From positions 67,110,698-67,174,697 of the forward strand of contig CM031620.1 of NCBI GenBank assembly GCA_018398815.1: a DNA stretch of 64,000 nucleotides, read 5' to 3'. Shown here piece by piece: positions 21,961 to 33,658 of the stretch. The DNA comes from Conus ventricosus (taxonomy: Eukaryota; Mollusca; Gastropoda; Neogastropoda; Conidae). Every line of letters begins with the position of its first letter. Positions within the stretch are counted from its first letter, which is position 1. The notes under the pieces are model-generated. The model was not told where the DNA came from and did not search any database. It saw only the letters and a program-made list of their open reading frames with translations. The position numbers and the translations under genes are program-made.

Positions 21961-23399
21961 CAATTATGCCTTTACATAAAATTATCTTTAAAATCATACA
22001 TATGCACAATATTCGAGTATAAATTTAAGTAGCTAAGTATAATATGCCAAACTAAAGTGAAATTTATGTATTTCATTGTTTCATTTGGTCACTGGATCAG
22101 AAAAAAAGTACCCAGGAAAAGCTACAAAACATCAAAGGCTGAAGTAGAGTAGTATGTGCACGAATTATACTGATTACGTTTGGTTATATATTTGCAGAAT
22201 CCATTAAAAAGAATAAGAAGCAAAACAAATTGTCATTATTTTCACTAATTGCATATGACAAATTTGTTTTTCTCGCATTCGCAGAAAAAAACTAAGATTG
22301 GGTAACACAGCATCAAGACTGCACCACAACATCCGCAATGAACTGTAAATGTATACTTTAATAAACACTATACTCAGACTGAAGCCTATTGATGGATAAG
22401 ACGTAGATGCGAATAGATTTTATATTGCTAAGCTATTACTTTAAAATACAACAGACAGAGTGCGATCGAGGAGAAAAATCCCTACTAAAAAAAACTTGCT
22501 GCAGTTTCACATTACTTAAAAATCATATGGGAAGGTATTTAAGAAGTGCAAATATTAAAGTATTTAAAGATCTTTGAATGATATTTTTTATTTTATTACA
22601 GGTCGGCAGGTTACACAATAAATAAACTGGCATGTTATCAAATGCAACGTAAGACTGAAAAGTGAAAAGACTTTCTAAAACAGAGGCGAACGAATGGCGA
22701 GTCACAATAAACAATCCCACGAAAGATAATGCTTCCTGACCACACTTTATGATGAACAAAATGCCTCTTTTTCAGAGTCTGGTTTTTCATTGTCACCAGC
22801 TGTCAGCTCTCTAACAGTCCTAGCAATCTGCGTAAATTTAACAGTTAAAAGCAACTGTAGTCAACTGCTCCATTTCAGATCTTCCAAAAGGCAGTTACAA
22901 TATGAGATTGGCAAGCAAGATAATACATTCTAACCATCATTTTCAGGAACACAATTACAGCTCAAGGTCACAGCTAAATGAAGAACGTCGCGAGCCATTG
23001 TTATTAATATGTCACTGCACTAAAAAAAAAAAAAAAAAAAAGAACTCTCACTTAAAACTTGCCTTTTGGGGCAAAGAATACTGTGGCTCTTTAATATACT
23101 GACAATTTCATGGGTCACTAAACATATGTCATAAACAGTATGGAACATTATGGATCAGCACAATTCACTCACTGTGGTGCTTCTGTATTTCTCTTGGATA
23201 AGGGACAGAAGTCTGTGGGTCTCAAGAAATCAAATGATGTAGTAAAATACATATATTTCAGGGCTTACTGCATATACAGAATGTTGCAGGCCATAGCGAC
23301 GTAATGTGAAAGAACCATCTGGGTGACACCTGTGTACAAGGTATGATACTACTTGTGGACATCTCATGCACAGAAAAAAAACAACCGATGATTACAGGA
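21961..23399. other. no gene; degenerate repeat DNA
   Basis: AT-rich and probably old repeat. A 40-bp segment (GGTATTTAAGAAGTGCAAATATTAAAGTATT core) at about 21766-21806 recurs at about 22527-22567. There is a poly-A run at 23022-23041. Nothing else is supported. Confidence 0.4.
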
Positions 23400-23481
23400 A
23401 CATTTTCGAACTTTTCTATTTTTCAGCAAAACTATCACGGCATTTCCGAGCTTTTCTATTTTTCAGCAAAACTATCACGGC
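23400..23481. repeat. 41-bp tandem duplication
   Basis: CTTTTCTATTTTTCAGCAAA and ACTATCACGG occur twice in tandem. The copies differ at TTCGAAC against TCCGAGC. Confidence 0.85.
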
Positions 23482-24310
23482 AAGGCTGTTTCTGAGTCAC
23501 AGGCATACTGTACAATGCATGGTTCTCAATGATTTAATGATACATTTTCTGATCTTAGCGAAATACAAAAAGTGATGAACTCTTCGGACATTTTCAATAC
23601 TTTCTGAAAATAACTTACTAAAGACAGTTACCATCTCTAGGGTCATGAATACACAGGACGTTCAAACCAACACAAAGACAATATTGTGGACCACGGCAAT
23701 TTTCTTTCAATTCTATAAACCCTAAATAAGATTTACTTCGAAAGAATCAACAATGAAAAACATTTCTTTACTTCAGATTTCATTGCCTTGATTTTTCGTG
23801 TCCATCTTTGTTTTAAGAATCACTGTATGGCATACAGATGAAGATGGCATCCGTCTGTCTCGAGAGACAATGGTGTTGCGCCGTGGCTTGGTCAGTTGTG
23901 GAGCTGCAGCGCCTGCTGTGGCTTAAGAACCCGATCTTGAGCGGCAGACTCTGTTGCAGTTGCTCCAGGTGAAGTCTCGACTGTGAATACAATGCATACA
24001 AGAAGCCTCAAGAAGTGTCTTTGATAACAAGAATTAACTTCCATACAAGCATCCTTACTCTGTAACACAGTATACTGCATCCCCAGTCAAGACGGTAACA
24101 ATGCAAGCACTGCCGCTTATGCTATTTATTTTTGTTGCCGTTTTCTTTTGCAACAGCTGTCAAATATTCATGTTTTGTATGATGTACTAAATAAGCGTTA
24201 CTTTCTGCTCCATTCTGACGCAAAGAAGAGCAAAGAACAATAATAAAAGGCAATGAAATGCAACAGAGAATGCATTTTTAAAGTCGAACAGGCAGGGACT
24301 GCAGAGTGGA
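23482..24310. other. no gene seen; possible 3' flank of the NHL gene
   Basis: It lies downstream of the minus-strand NHL gene. It has no coding similarity I can recognise. Confidence 0.35.
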
Positions 24311-24480
24311 CGGCTGGTACTCGCCCTGGACAGAGTGTGCACACTTCTACCAAGTTACTACTTGAAAACAAAAAGCTGGCACGCTATATAATGTAATGTG
24401 CTGGTACTCGCCCTGGACGAGTGTGCACACTTCTACCAAGTTACTACTTGAAAACAAAAAGCTGGCACGCTATATAATGT
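24311..24480. repeat. 88-bp tandem duplication downstream of NHL gene
   Basis: Two near-identical copies start at CTGGTACTCGCCCTGGAC (24312 and 24400) and end at GGCACGCTATATAATGT. The second lacks two bases (ACAGAGTG against ACGAGTG). The copies could lie in the 3' untranslated region of the NHL gene. Confidence 0.85.
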
Positions 24481-24849
24481 GACCACAGAAGATGTAAAAT
24501 ATTTTCTTGATCAAAGACAGGAGCATGGTGAACAACAACAACAACAACAAAAACAGTATAGAAACGAAAAACGAAAAAAGGCAGTGTCAAAAAGAGTGAG
24601 AACAAAGGGGAATTACTATCACATAGCCTCAAGAGAACGGGGATACTTTTGTTCTGGACGAGTACTTGACATCCACAAAAGGACAAGCCTGTAAGCCAAA
24701 ATTCTCAACTCCACCAGAAATCAATTAATGTGAATACACAACCATGCTGATTCTGCCCATATCAGCATGATTAAAAGATTTATTGATGAAGTTCGTGGAA
24801 AATGCGTCATCAACAAAACAACGAATCACAGTTTATAGACAAAGCTTGC

Positions 24850-26481
24850 TTACAAATCACACATAAAACTGATGTTACGTGGAGTCGATTCCAAGCAATA
24901 CACAAGGACTTCCGTTGTGCGAAGACCCCCATGTGCCACGAACAGCTTTCGGACATGCGCAGGGCGGACAGCAATACTTTTGGGGCGACACAAACCGGAC
25001 ACGGCAGTGAGTGCATGCTGCAGAAACTCGCCCTGGATGGAGAACACGCTGACGCGGTCGTTGTAGTGGTCGGCCACATAAACGTTGTTGTCCTGGTCGC
25101 TGCACACGCCGTAAGGCACTTTGAGCTGCCCGTCCTTGCTGCCTGAACTGCCCATGGAGTGCAGGTACACTCCCTGAGCAGTGAACACCTTGACACTGTT
25201 ACTGCCAGAGTCCGACACGATGATGTGGCCGGAGACTGAGACACACACGTATTTGGGTAGAGTAAAGGCGTAGGGTTCTGGTACGGCTGCCCCCTGAATC
25301 CCCAAAGAGACATCATTGGCTGCAACCTTTCCCGTGGCATCTGACGCAGAACTCGTTCTTCCTTTCTGCACAGTTTTCTCGCTGACTTTCAAGATCTGTA
25401 TCGCAGAGTGAAAGTTTGTTCTAGCCTTGCTTCTGGTCTTCTCTGTACTTGAACTTTTTTGCTTATTTGTTTTGTTGTCAACGTTGTTCATAAATCTCTC
25501 GTCTCTGTCAGAGCCGCCTTCTTCACCACTTTCTTCCTTGTTAATCACAGCTGGTTGGCCTGGTGACCTGTTTTGGCTGATGGTAGGTGTCTGCGATAGG
25601 CATCGAAGGAAGTGGCCGTCAGGGCTGAAGACCAGCACTCTGTTGGTCCGTTCGTCAGCCACGATGAAGCAGCCTTGGTGGTCACAGGCCAAGCCGGTGG
25701 GAGACTGCAGCAAGTCGTGACCAAACTCCTGCAGCAGCGTTCCGTTGCCGGACCACACTGTCACACAGGCCGGCTGCCTGAGAGTCACCGCCACGTGACC
25801 TCGTGGCGTGACGCATGCGCACCAAGGCTCGGAGCCTTGCCCTACCTCGAACCACTTAGTGACCCGTCCCGCTGCGCGCCAGGTGCAGGAGTTTTCCACC
25901 CAGCAGATCCGTGACCAGAATCGTCCCCCTGTACACGTGACTCACTTGGGTCACGCTTCTCAGACAGCCTTTCTGTCCCACACGGTTGTAGAACTTGGCA
26001 GTGAAGAGTTTCCCGTATGGGCCCTTAGACACCGTGGGCGTGGCCTTGTTGAAGTTCCGGGAACTGATAAGCCCGTCTGATGACCCTGTGAAGCCGTTCT
26101 CTCTATAATTAATCTCGGAATCTTCTGAAGCCGTATCCAAGCCAGGGCTGAACTGTACCCTGGGTCTCTGCTGTCTCCTTCCCTGCCCTGCGGCTCTCCT
26201 GTTCCTTTCTCCTACCGTTTCTCCAAGGTTTCTTTCTATTGCCCAGTCTTCGCCGCTCTCTGATCGACTTTCAGAGGACCCGGAGCAATCTGACGTCTCT
26301 GATGACGAGTCTGAAACCGAGTCGTCCTCGCACGCGCCAAACTTGTCGGCCATGATGGGCATGAGAGGGGATGGGGAGAGGGACGAACGTTCTGGCCGCT
26401 GTTGGGATGGGCTATGCGCATTTCTTGGGGATTTCCTCTGCAGCAGGATTGGGAACGTGCTGTATTTTCGATAGAATTCGT
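24850..26481 (-). CDS. NHL-repeat beta-propeller protein, 3' terminal exon (one frameshift)
   Basis: A cellular gene exon. The upstream edge is a splice acceptor at 26482-26483 (TATGTTTTCAG, then ACGAATTC). The stop is near 24850. The N-terminal part is acidic and Ser-rich (SSSETSDCSGSSESRSES) and then basic. From about 26050 NHL blades begin (GPYGKLFTAKFYNRVGQ, TILVTDLLGGKLLHL). More follow, for example SPTGLACDHQGCFIVADERT and VPYGVCSDQDNNVYVADHYN, ending in a propeller-closing blade (RPKSIAVRPAHVRKLFVAHG). A low-complexity, Lys/Ser-rich linker of about 100 residues (25270-25570) interrupts the propeller. One base too many near 25873 (GGGACGG) breaks the frame between two blades. NHL propellers usually bind protein or RNA, as in TRIM-NHL proteins. 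No RING or B-box is visible, so I name only the fold. Confidence 0.82.
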
Positions 26482-27225
26482 CTGAAAACATATAATGAAT
26501 GAATACATAATAAAAGATAAGTTAATAAATAAAATAAATAAATAACTCGTCTTCAAAACAATCCTCTGAAAATATTATGTATTCAGACAGACGGAACAAC
26601 AGACATACATAAAGGCATGCATGCTACTTAGGCAACAAGCCAACACGTACAGACATATACGTTTATAGGCAATTGATTAAAGGCCGCCCAAAAGCCTCTC
26701 AAAAGTTAAAACATTTTTACAGAACAGAATTTTAGTTGACACAACAATATTTCTTAAAGACTCAATACGATTTTGAAGTGGATGCGAGCAGTGAGTTTAA
26801 TGTCTAGTCACCCGACTTCTGAAATGTTACAAGGCAAGTTGTTTGAAAAATAAAAACTGATCCACTTGACATTCACAGAAGATTTACGAACCCTTGAGAT
26901 GAGATGTTACTACAAGATCTTGGAGATCTCACACATGTATTGGATTATAAGTAAGAAAGTCTACAACAGAGTCTGATGAATCATTGGACCGTATGATCAC
27001 CATTGTCCCGAGGAGTAAGACGACATTAAGGTGAATCTGCACATGCCCACATATTACGTGGGCAAGTTCGCAATGTCTGGGGATACTTGATTCATCTGTC
27101 CATAAACAACCAACCAAATGAATGAACACATCAAATTAACATCAATGACTAATACAACCAAACAAATGAACACATCAAATTAACATCAATGACTAATACA
27201 ACCAAACAAATACATGAAGACGGAC

Positions 27226-27399
27226 CTGTGGCTGCTCCCAGGAGAGGAGATGACGACATAGCGGCTGTGGGCCCGCTGAGAGGAAGAACCTGGCCGGTGA
27301 CCGTGTACACGTCTCCACTGACCGTGTCCAGCTGTGATCGTGAGATGGACCGAACTAGGAGATTGCTTGTCCTCTTCCTTCTCTCCACCTTTTCAGGAT
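27226..27399 (-). CDS. internal exon of the NHL gene
   Basis: A 174-bp exon with an acceptor (TTTTTTTGCCCAG at 27400-27401) and a donor (CACAG|GTCCGT at 27225). It encodes 58 residues including DPEKVERRKRTSNLLVR and SGDVYTVTGQVLPL. Entry and exit phases are both 1. The exit phase joins cleanly with the acceptor at 26481, creating a GAC codon, which supports the two exons belonging together. The protein segment is basic and then Ser/Gly-rich, with no domain I recognise. Confidence 0.7.
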
Positions 27400-27806
27400 C
27401 TGGGCAAAAAAACAACAACAACAACACTGGTATCACACAGGCACGTCCTGTTCACTTGTGCGACTAGAAAAAAAGAGAGAGGTAGGGGGGGGGGGGGGGG
27501 GGGGAGAACTGGCACGCAATTATGCAAGTTAACAACAATATGGGGTGGAGGGAAGAGGAAGGAGGGGTTTGCAGAAAAGGGTATGTGAGGGAAGGCGGTG
27601 GGGAAGGGGTAAGGTGTGAAGAGAGAGTAAATAAAGATATATATATATCGCTTTGGAAGCAATACAGGCTCCAAGATGGAGAATTACAGTTCAGTTTATT
27701 CTCTCCGCCTGTCAGAGGATACTACAGTCCAGGGTGAAAAAAAAAGTAGGGAGGGGAGGGGTATTAGGGGTTAGAGAAATGATGGAGGCTCATAATACAC
27801 GGTGGG

Positions 27807-27841
<35 letters not shown>

Positions 27842-28796
27842 TTAGAGGTTGTACGAGTGCTAAACTTTCTGATAAGAAGGTGAACGGATCTTCCGAGCAG
27901 CATTCAAGGCACGTCAAAGAACCTACGTCAAAAGGGAAGTCTTTCCTGGCAAATTTCTGTTGAAAAAAACATCTGGACGGTCAACAAAATACACTGTTTC
28001 TGGTTACGCGCTCTCCTCTAAGACGGACCAATCCGAATTTCACACACGGGAATCTGTCATGACGATGAACTCACATAACAGACCAATCCGAATTTCACGC
28101 AGGGGAGAGTCTGTCGTGACGATGAACTCACATAACAATATAAATACGCACCAGAGACAGGAAGGCTGTCATAAACATATCAAGTTTATGTGGCATAGTT
28201 TCTTGGTTAACATCTATGCATGCATACATTGCTTCAAATATATATCATTTCACGTGACGTTAGCTTACTACGTGACGTATACGCCGCCGACATAATCCCG
28301 GAACTTTTATTTAAGTGCCAGAATGATTCAGGAAAATCAAGAAACAATTCCTTAAGCATATGATATCCTATGAAGTTTAATTGACCATTCCATGGCATGA
28401 TTCTCGGACTTTCTAGTACAGGTCACGTTTGTTGCTTAGCTGCGCTCGCAAAGTTATTCGAAAAATTCAATTGAATAAAAAAAAATAAAAAAAAGAAACG
28501 GAGTTTGGGGCGTTTGAGAGAGTGATCTAAGAAAGTGACCTGCCAATACTGTTAGAGTTGAAGGATGTCTCCATTTTCGGATCGTTAGGATGGTCATACA
28601 AAAAGTGATTTATTAGTCTTATGCTGGAAAGAAAGACTTGAATCTGACTACCAGAGCCGCCCTTTCCTCTGTGTGGATCCGACTAGACAAAAAAATTAGA
28701 ACCAACTTCTGTCAGTCACCCCAGTCAGTGTTCTGTATTCACAGAAATCTTCGGAGAACAAGGTTTTGGTTCTTCTTCCTTGCATCCAGACAGAGA

Positions 28797-28893
<97 letters not shown>

Positions 28894-29092
28894 TCCATCC
28901 GTTCCATGACAACTTCCATTAAACGCTATCAATGATCAAAGATCAAAATGATCAATGATGTTTGGGACAAAAAATGAACGTAGATATTTCTGAAGTTTAT
29001 GACAACACCCCACCCCTAGCCCCACCCCCTTCCCCTGTTTAAAACTCTGTAAATAACATCAACCCTAACAAAAACACAGGCATTCACTCACC
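27400..29092. repeat. intronic or flanking DNA with microsatellites
   Basis: (AAC)n at 27411-27424, a G-run of about 18 at 27486-27504, (TA)n at 27635-27648, and (CA)n at 27809-27838. A 57-bp tandem duplication containing GACCAATCCGAATTTCAC and GACGATGAACTCACATAACA lies at about 28025-28138. A (GA)n plus (GACA)n block is at 28791-28891. No exon was found here. Upstream exons of the NHL gene could still be hidden. Confidence 0.7.
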
Positions 29093-29246
29093 TGTGATGT
29101 CCATTTGTTTATTTGCATACAGACATAATCATAAGACATTACGATTATTAAGCGTGTAATTTGAGAACCCGGATAGAGCTGACGTTAGAAACGGCGATCG
29201 AAATAAGACATTAAGAGTCAATTAATTCATTTTTTATGAATCTACG
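29093..29246 (+). repeat. 5' LTR
   Basis: Starts TGTGATGTCC. Shared landmarks with the 3' LTR are TAATCATAAGACAT, ACGTTAGAAACGGCGATCG and AGTCAATTAATT. The exact right edge is uncertain by a few bases. Confidence 0.8.
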
Positions 29247-30160
29247 GCGACTCTGCATCGACGACGAGGATAAACAAAGATACTTGAAAATAACAGTGAC
29301 CTGGATACGGGAGCATGGCCAGTGGATCGCTTCCCAACTTCCCAAAAAATTTTCCGTGCACTCAGACGAGTCAAGCGTCGGCACTTGCTGGAGAAGATGG
29401 GTGAAACGTTTCGAAAATCTGCCAGCCGCGATGAATATCAACAACACTGCCAGAAAAAAAGGTTATACTATAACATTTTGGAGGAGATGAAGTTTTCGAC
29501 AATTATGAATCTCTTCCTGACAGCGAGGAGCATCAGGCGACTACGGAACTGCAGGTGTGCGCAGTCCTTTAAACGAGTACTTCGGTCCCAAGAAAAACAC
29601 TGACTTCAAAAACCTCTAAGTTCCGACAGTGTAGACAGCAGGAACATGGAAGTGTCGACAGTTACCACACTCGTCTACGCCTGTTAGCTGTCAATTGTAA
29701 ATTTGAGGATGTTGGTCGTGAAATCAAGACTCAAATTATGCAAGGATGCAGGTCATCACGCCTCAGTAGACGTGCTCTACGTGAAGCAAATATGACTCTT
29801 AGAAAACTTCTAGAAACAGCTCGTACATTAGAGTTATCAGACATTCAAGCAGAGAACAAAACCCGTGAATGCAGTTCGTCACAGAGAAGCTCAACCAAGG
29901 AAGATATTTAATCCCAACTTCAAGAGCTCAACTCCGAAAAACATTTGTCAGAAGAAATCTCAACAATGACAACGTCAACAGTGTCCAGCAAGAGACACAA
30001 CTTGTCGTGTCTGTGCCAGGATCGGGGATTTCGTGAAAATGTGCCGTTCTGGAGGACCTTCTGTCTCTTCAAAGCATCATCAACACAAACATGCATTTGC
30101 TGCAAAAGTGAACTATGTTCAACAGAACTGTGACGCTTCATGCTCTTCTGATGGTGTGGG
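29236..30160 (+). pseudogene. Gypsy gag remnant
   Basis: The early part (KKFSVHSDESSVGT, RFENLPAAMNINN) is a Gypsy-type capsid start. The later part in another frame (SRLSRRALREANMTLRKLLE, LELSDIQAENK) is the capsid C-terminal region typical of these elements. Near 30000-30045 a zinc knuckle of spacing CX2CX4-X-X4C reads CRVCARIGDFVKMC. The His position is Asp (GAT instead of CAT). Multiple frameshifts and stops make it non-functional. Confidence 0.8.
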
Positions 30161-30194
30161 TGTTACATCCACAACGATCCAGCTTCCAGGACTT

Positions 30195-31830
30195 CAGCAC
30201 GCATCGAGAGATGGAATCTCCGTCCGCAGACATATGATTCTGCTCTACAATACAAGCCTGATGTAGACAACCCTGCTGATTTTCTCAGCCGACATCCACT
30301 GAAAACTGCTGGCAACCTGACAGCACATGGATGTAAGTCGCTGAGGAATACATCAAGTTCCTCGTTGATAACACAGTACCCAAAGTCATGAACTGGGAAG
30401 AAATCAAGAGGCAACAATAGATGATCCAACACTTCAAGCAGTGAAAGCAGCTATCAAGACCAACAGCTGGCATCCACCCACCGACTGAACTGATGGTCTT
30501 TATTTCACATCTTCAAAACAGTTCAATATGAACTATCCATTGGTGAAGACCACGACATTGTTCTTCAAGATATCTTTGCAATCCCGAAAGCTCTTCAGCA
30601 GTGCACAGTAGATATAGCACATGAAGGTCACCAGGGAATAGTAAAAACAAAGAATCTTCTCCGTGAGAAAGTTTGGTTTCCACACATGGACAGAATTGTG
30701 GAAACAAAAGTGAAATATTGTCTTGCTTGTCTGGCCACAACCCTTGCCTACCCCTCTGAGCCACTGAAGATAACATTAACCCTGGTCTGAAGTCGAGTCA
30801 GTCTTGATTTAACAGGACCATTTCCATCAGAGAATATCTCATGGCTATCACTGATGACTACTCAAGATTTCCAGAAGTGGAAATTGTCCGCAGTACAATT
30901 GCAAATGCCATAATTCCAAAACTTGATGCCATCTTTGTGCGACATAGTCAAAACCGATAATGGAGCCCCATGCTCCAATTATCTGAGCTTTCAAAACGGC
31001 AGAATTCCATCTTTATGGCGCCAAACAAATGGTGGTGTGGAAAGGTGCATGTCAATGCTGAAGAAAACTGTCCAAGCTGCCGATGTGGAAGGAAAAGTGT
31101 GGCGACAAGAACTTTTCAAATTCTTTCGCAATTACCGTCCTACTCCACATAGCAGTACAGGTGTAGACACTGCAGAAGCTTTGTACAACAAGAAAATGAA
31201 GATCAAACTTCCGGAAACTGACGACAAACTCACAAAATCCCTGCAACTGGATAAGGAAATCTGTCATCATGACAAAGTCCAGAAAGTCCAAAAACAGAAA
31301 ATGAATATTTACTCTGACACTCAACATCATGCAAGTGAACCAAAAATCCAAGATGGCGATACTGCTTTGCCCGCCAGAAGAGAGAAAATAAACCGAACCC
31401 TTACTGTTCTCCAACACCTCTTCAGTCACAGCAAGAAATGGTTCCATAGGTGACAAAGAAATAACACGCAGCTCTTCTTTCTCCAAGAAAGTCACCCAAT
31501 CTTTTATGTCCATGTGACAGAAGAAAAAGAAATCCAACCACATCTGATGATAACTTAGTAGACACAGTCGTGTCTGATGCTAAGCAATGCTCCAGCCATG
31601 TCTACTGCTGTACCAGACGAGCCGGAAATTCATCAGCCCAGCATAAGCAGACTAATTCCAAGGAAAACACGACGTTCGGGAGGAATTCGAAAAAAAAAAG
31701 CCAGCACATATCAAAGACTCTGTTACCAACTGAACAAATTGTTTCAACTAAATCAAGTGCATATGAAGATTCGAAGAATTTACAATCAGAGAAGAGGATC
31801 TTCTGCACTGCATGATTTCTGTTTTACCAC
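30195..31830 (+). pseudogene. Gypsy pol remnant: RNase H tail and integrase
   Basis: At 30200-30300 only the end of RNase H remains (RIERWNLRPQTYDS, DNPADFLSRHP). Integrase follows from about 30540. It has an HHCC zinc-binding head (HEGHQG...CLACL, about 30620-30735), then core catalytic residues in LDLTGPFP and VKTDNGAP and a Glu in NGGVERCMSML (31033-31065). The C-terminal tail near 31640-31760 is basic (RLIPRKTRRSGGIRKK), as in related elements. Protease and reverse transcriptase are absent between gag and the RNase H tail, which indicates a deletion near 30150-30200. Several frameshifts are present. Confidence 0.85.
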
Positions 31831-32110
31831 ATACTTTCTGTGAATTGTTACTGGTTTTGTTTTGAATGCATGGCATGATAATTTATTGCATGTTTCTTCA
31901 TAAAACATACACATGTCTGCTAGAATGCATGTATTTCATCTATTTATGTGTATGTTGTTGTAAAATTCTCGTCTTATTTCAAGAAATATGCATATCATTT
32001 AATCCGGCCACATTCCTGAAAAAAAAATACATGGAACATGGAAACTTGAATCTGTGCAAGAACATTTAAAAAGTCAACAATGTACATTTCTACTTTAAGA
32101 TGGGAAGGAA

Positions 32111-32268
32111 TGTGATGTCCATTTGTTTATTTGAATACAGATCTAATCATAAGACATGCGCGTAATTTGATAACCCGGACAGAGTTGACGTTAGAAACGG
32201 CGATCGAAATAAAGATGTCATTGACCTGCTAACACAGAGTCAATTAATTAATGTTGTATGAATTTACA
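32111..32268 (+). repeat. 3' LTR
   Basis: Starts TGTGATGTCC directly after the polypurine tract and ends near GAATTTACA. It is diverged from the 5' LTR by substitutions and two indels. Confidence 0.8.
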
Positions 32269-32445
32269 ACTCCACACCACCCACCACCCACATTCCCTAC
32301 CCCTACCCAATTCAAAACTCAAAACTCGTCCCTAATAATCAAGTAATCGCCCCCCCCCCCCCTTTTTCCTCTCTTTCCTTCTTTCTGGACAAAATAGTAT
32401 CCATTAGTCGTGCACACACACCAGCACGGAAAGAAAGAAAGGGGG

Positions 32446-32602
32446 CCGGTGTAGCGAAAAGTTTTAACTCCCCGAATGGTTTAACTCCCAGGGAGTTAAA
32501 CTGCTCTTATGTAGATTTTAACTCCCCGGGAGTTAAACTAGAATATAAAAGCTAACTCCCTCAGCGTTTCAGTTTGACTCCAGGGGAGTTATTCTGACAA
32601 AC
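32446..32602. repeat. CTCCCGGGAG palindrome repeat, cluster 1
   Basis: Repeated AACTCCC(C)GGGAGTTAA-type palindromes follow an end sequence GGTGTAGCGAAAAGTTTTAA. The same end in reverse orientation closes cluster 2 at 57016-57039. No coding potential. Confidence 0.7.
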
Positions 32603-32684
32603 CACCAGAATGACCCCCGCTCACCACCCACCACCCTCTCCCCGCACCTCGCTACCACCCATGCATCTTATATAATTACGAAAT

Positions 32685-32696
32685 CTGTGTGTGTGT

Positions 32697-32744
<48 letters not shown>

Positions 32745-32745
32745 C
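32685..32745. repeat. (GT)n microsatellite
   Basis: A nearly uninterrupted GT run. Confidence 0.97.
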
Positions 32746-32762
32746 CTTATGCATGGCCATAG

Positions 32763-33080
32763 TTCTCAACCGATCGACACCAAAGTTGGCACAAAGCATC
32801 CTTGGCACCCTGGATGTGTCATGGGCTAGTTAGTTTTGGGCGGCACAGTTTTCTAGGGCGCAGCAAAATCAAATATTCAAAAAATCGGAGAGCTCCACTC
32901 TTCAAGCTGAATTCAGTTCTCAACCGATCAACACCAAATTTGGCACAAAGCATCCTTGGCACCCTGGAAGTGTCATGGGCTATTTACTTTTGGCTGGCAC
33001 TGGTTCTAGAATGCAGCAAAATTAAATGTTTGAAAAATCGATTTCTGCCTTTTGTAAGTACAGTGAGCTTAGCGAAGTGA
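32763..33080. repeat. dimeric interspersed repeat (about 155 bp units)
   Basis: Two direct units each contain TTCTCAACCGATC, TTGGCACAAAGCATCCTTGG and AGTGTCATGGGCTA-type text, at 32768 and 32922. Non-coding. Confidence 0.8.
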
Positions 33081-33119
33081 GCCACCAGGGACACAAAAAT
33101 TACAATGCTTTCACTTCAC

Positions 33120-33249
33120 GCGGCACAGAGGGAGGGGGTGTGGAAGGAGGGGAGGAAGGGGGGATGGAGGGAGAGGGGTAGGGGGAGAGGAAGGAAAGAG
33201 AAGGGGGGAAGGAGGGGAGAGGGGGAAGGTGAGGAAATCTATAAATCAA

Positions 33250-33317
<68 letters not shown>

Positions 33318-33335
33318 GGTGCGTGCGCGCGTACG

Positions 33336-33371
<36 letters not shown>

Positions 33372-33400
33372 TGTGTGTGTGAATGTGTGTTCCTTGTGCA
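33120..33400. repeat. GGGA-rich tract and (GT)n/(GCGT)n microsatellite
   Basis: Purine-rich GGGAGG tract to 33240, then (GT)n at 33252-33314 and (GCGT)n at 33331-33371. Confidence 0.95.
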
Positions 33401-33414
33401 TGGTCACAGTTCTC

Positions 33415-33650
33415 ATGGGTGGTCCTTATAGTTGTGCACGTTTGTGTGAAATTTCATTGACATTGAATAAAGACGCGAGTTATTGACACTTTTGTGTCGA
33501 CCTTTCGGGGTCCCTGTGACCTTGACTTTTGGCTATGGCAAATTTGACTCTGCTGCATAAGCTGTAGAGGTAAAGGCCAAAGGCACCCAGCAAATTGAGG
33601 AAATCGGTTGAGAAACGCAGCTGTGGTTGGCGAGTGAAGATTTACTTCTC
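33415..33650. repeat. interspersed repeat flanking the Polinton on the left
   Basis: Contains CCTTATAGTTGTGCAC, ACCTTTCGGGGTCCCTGTGA and CTGCATAAGCTGTAG. The same text in the same orientation occurs at 55815-56010 on the far side of the Polinton. Confidence 0.8.
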
Positions 33651-33653
33651 TCC

Positions 33654-33658
33654 CAAGG
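33654..33658. other. left target-site duplication CAAGG
   Basis: CAAGG directly precedes the AG terminus and recurs directly after the CT terminus at 55753-55757. Confidence 0.6.

Larger units (their letters stand above)
29093..32268 (+). mobile_element. Ty3/Gypsy LTR retrotransposon, internally deleted
   Basis: Two diverged direct repeats beginning TGTGATGTCCATTTG flank a forward-reading gag-pol remnant. The 3' LTR is preceded by a polypurine tract (GATGGGAAGGAA, 32099-32110). At about 3.2 kb it is short because protease and most of the reverse transcriptase and RNase H are missing. LTR differences include a block of about 20 bp present only in the 3' copy, so the insertion is old. A clear target-site duplication was not found. 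It lies opposite to the NHL gene. Confidence 0.88.

Noticed and set aside
26281..26320. CTGATGA...GAAA hammerhead match near 26300
   Set aside because: It lies in a coding exon, has no stem II pairing, and arises from Ser/Glu/Thr codons.
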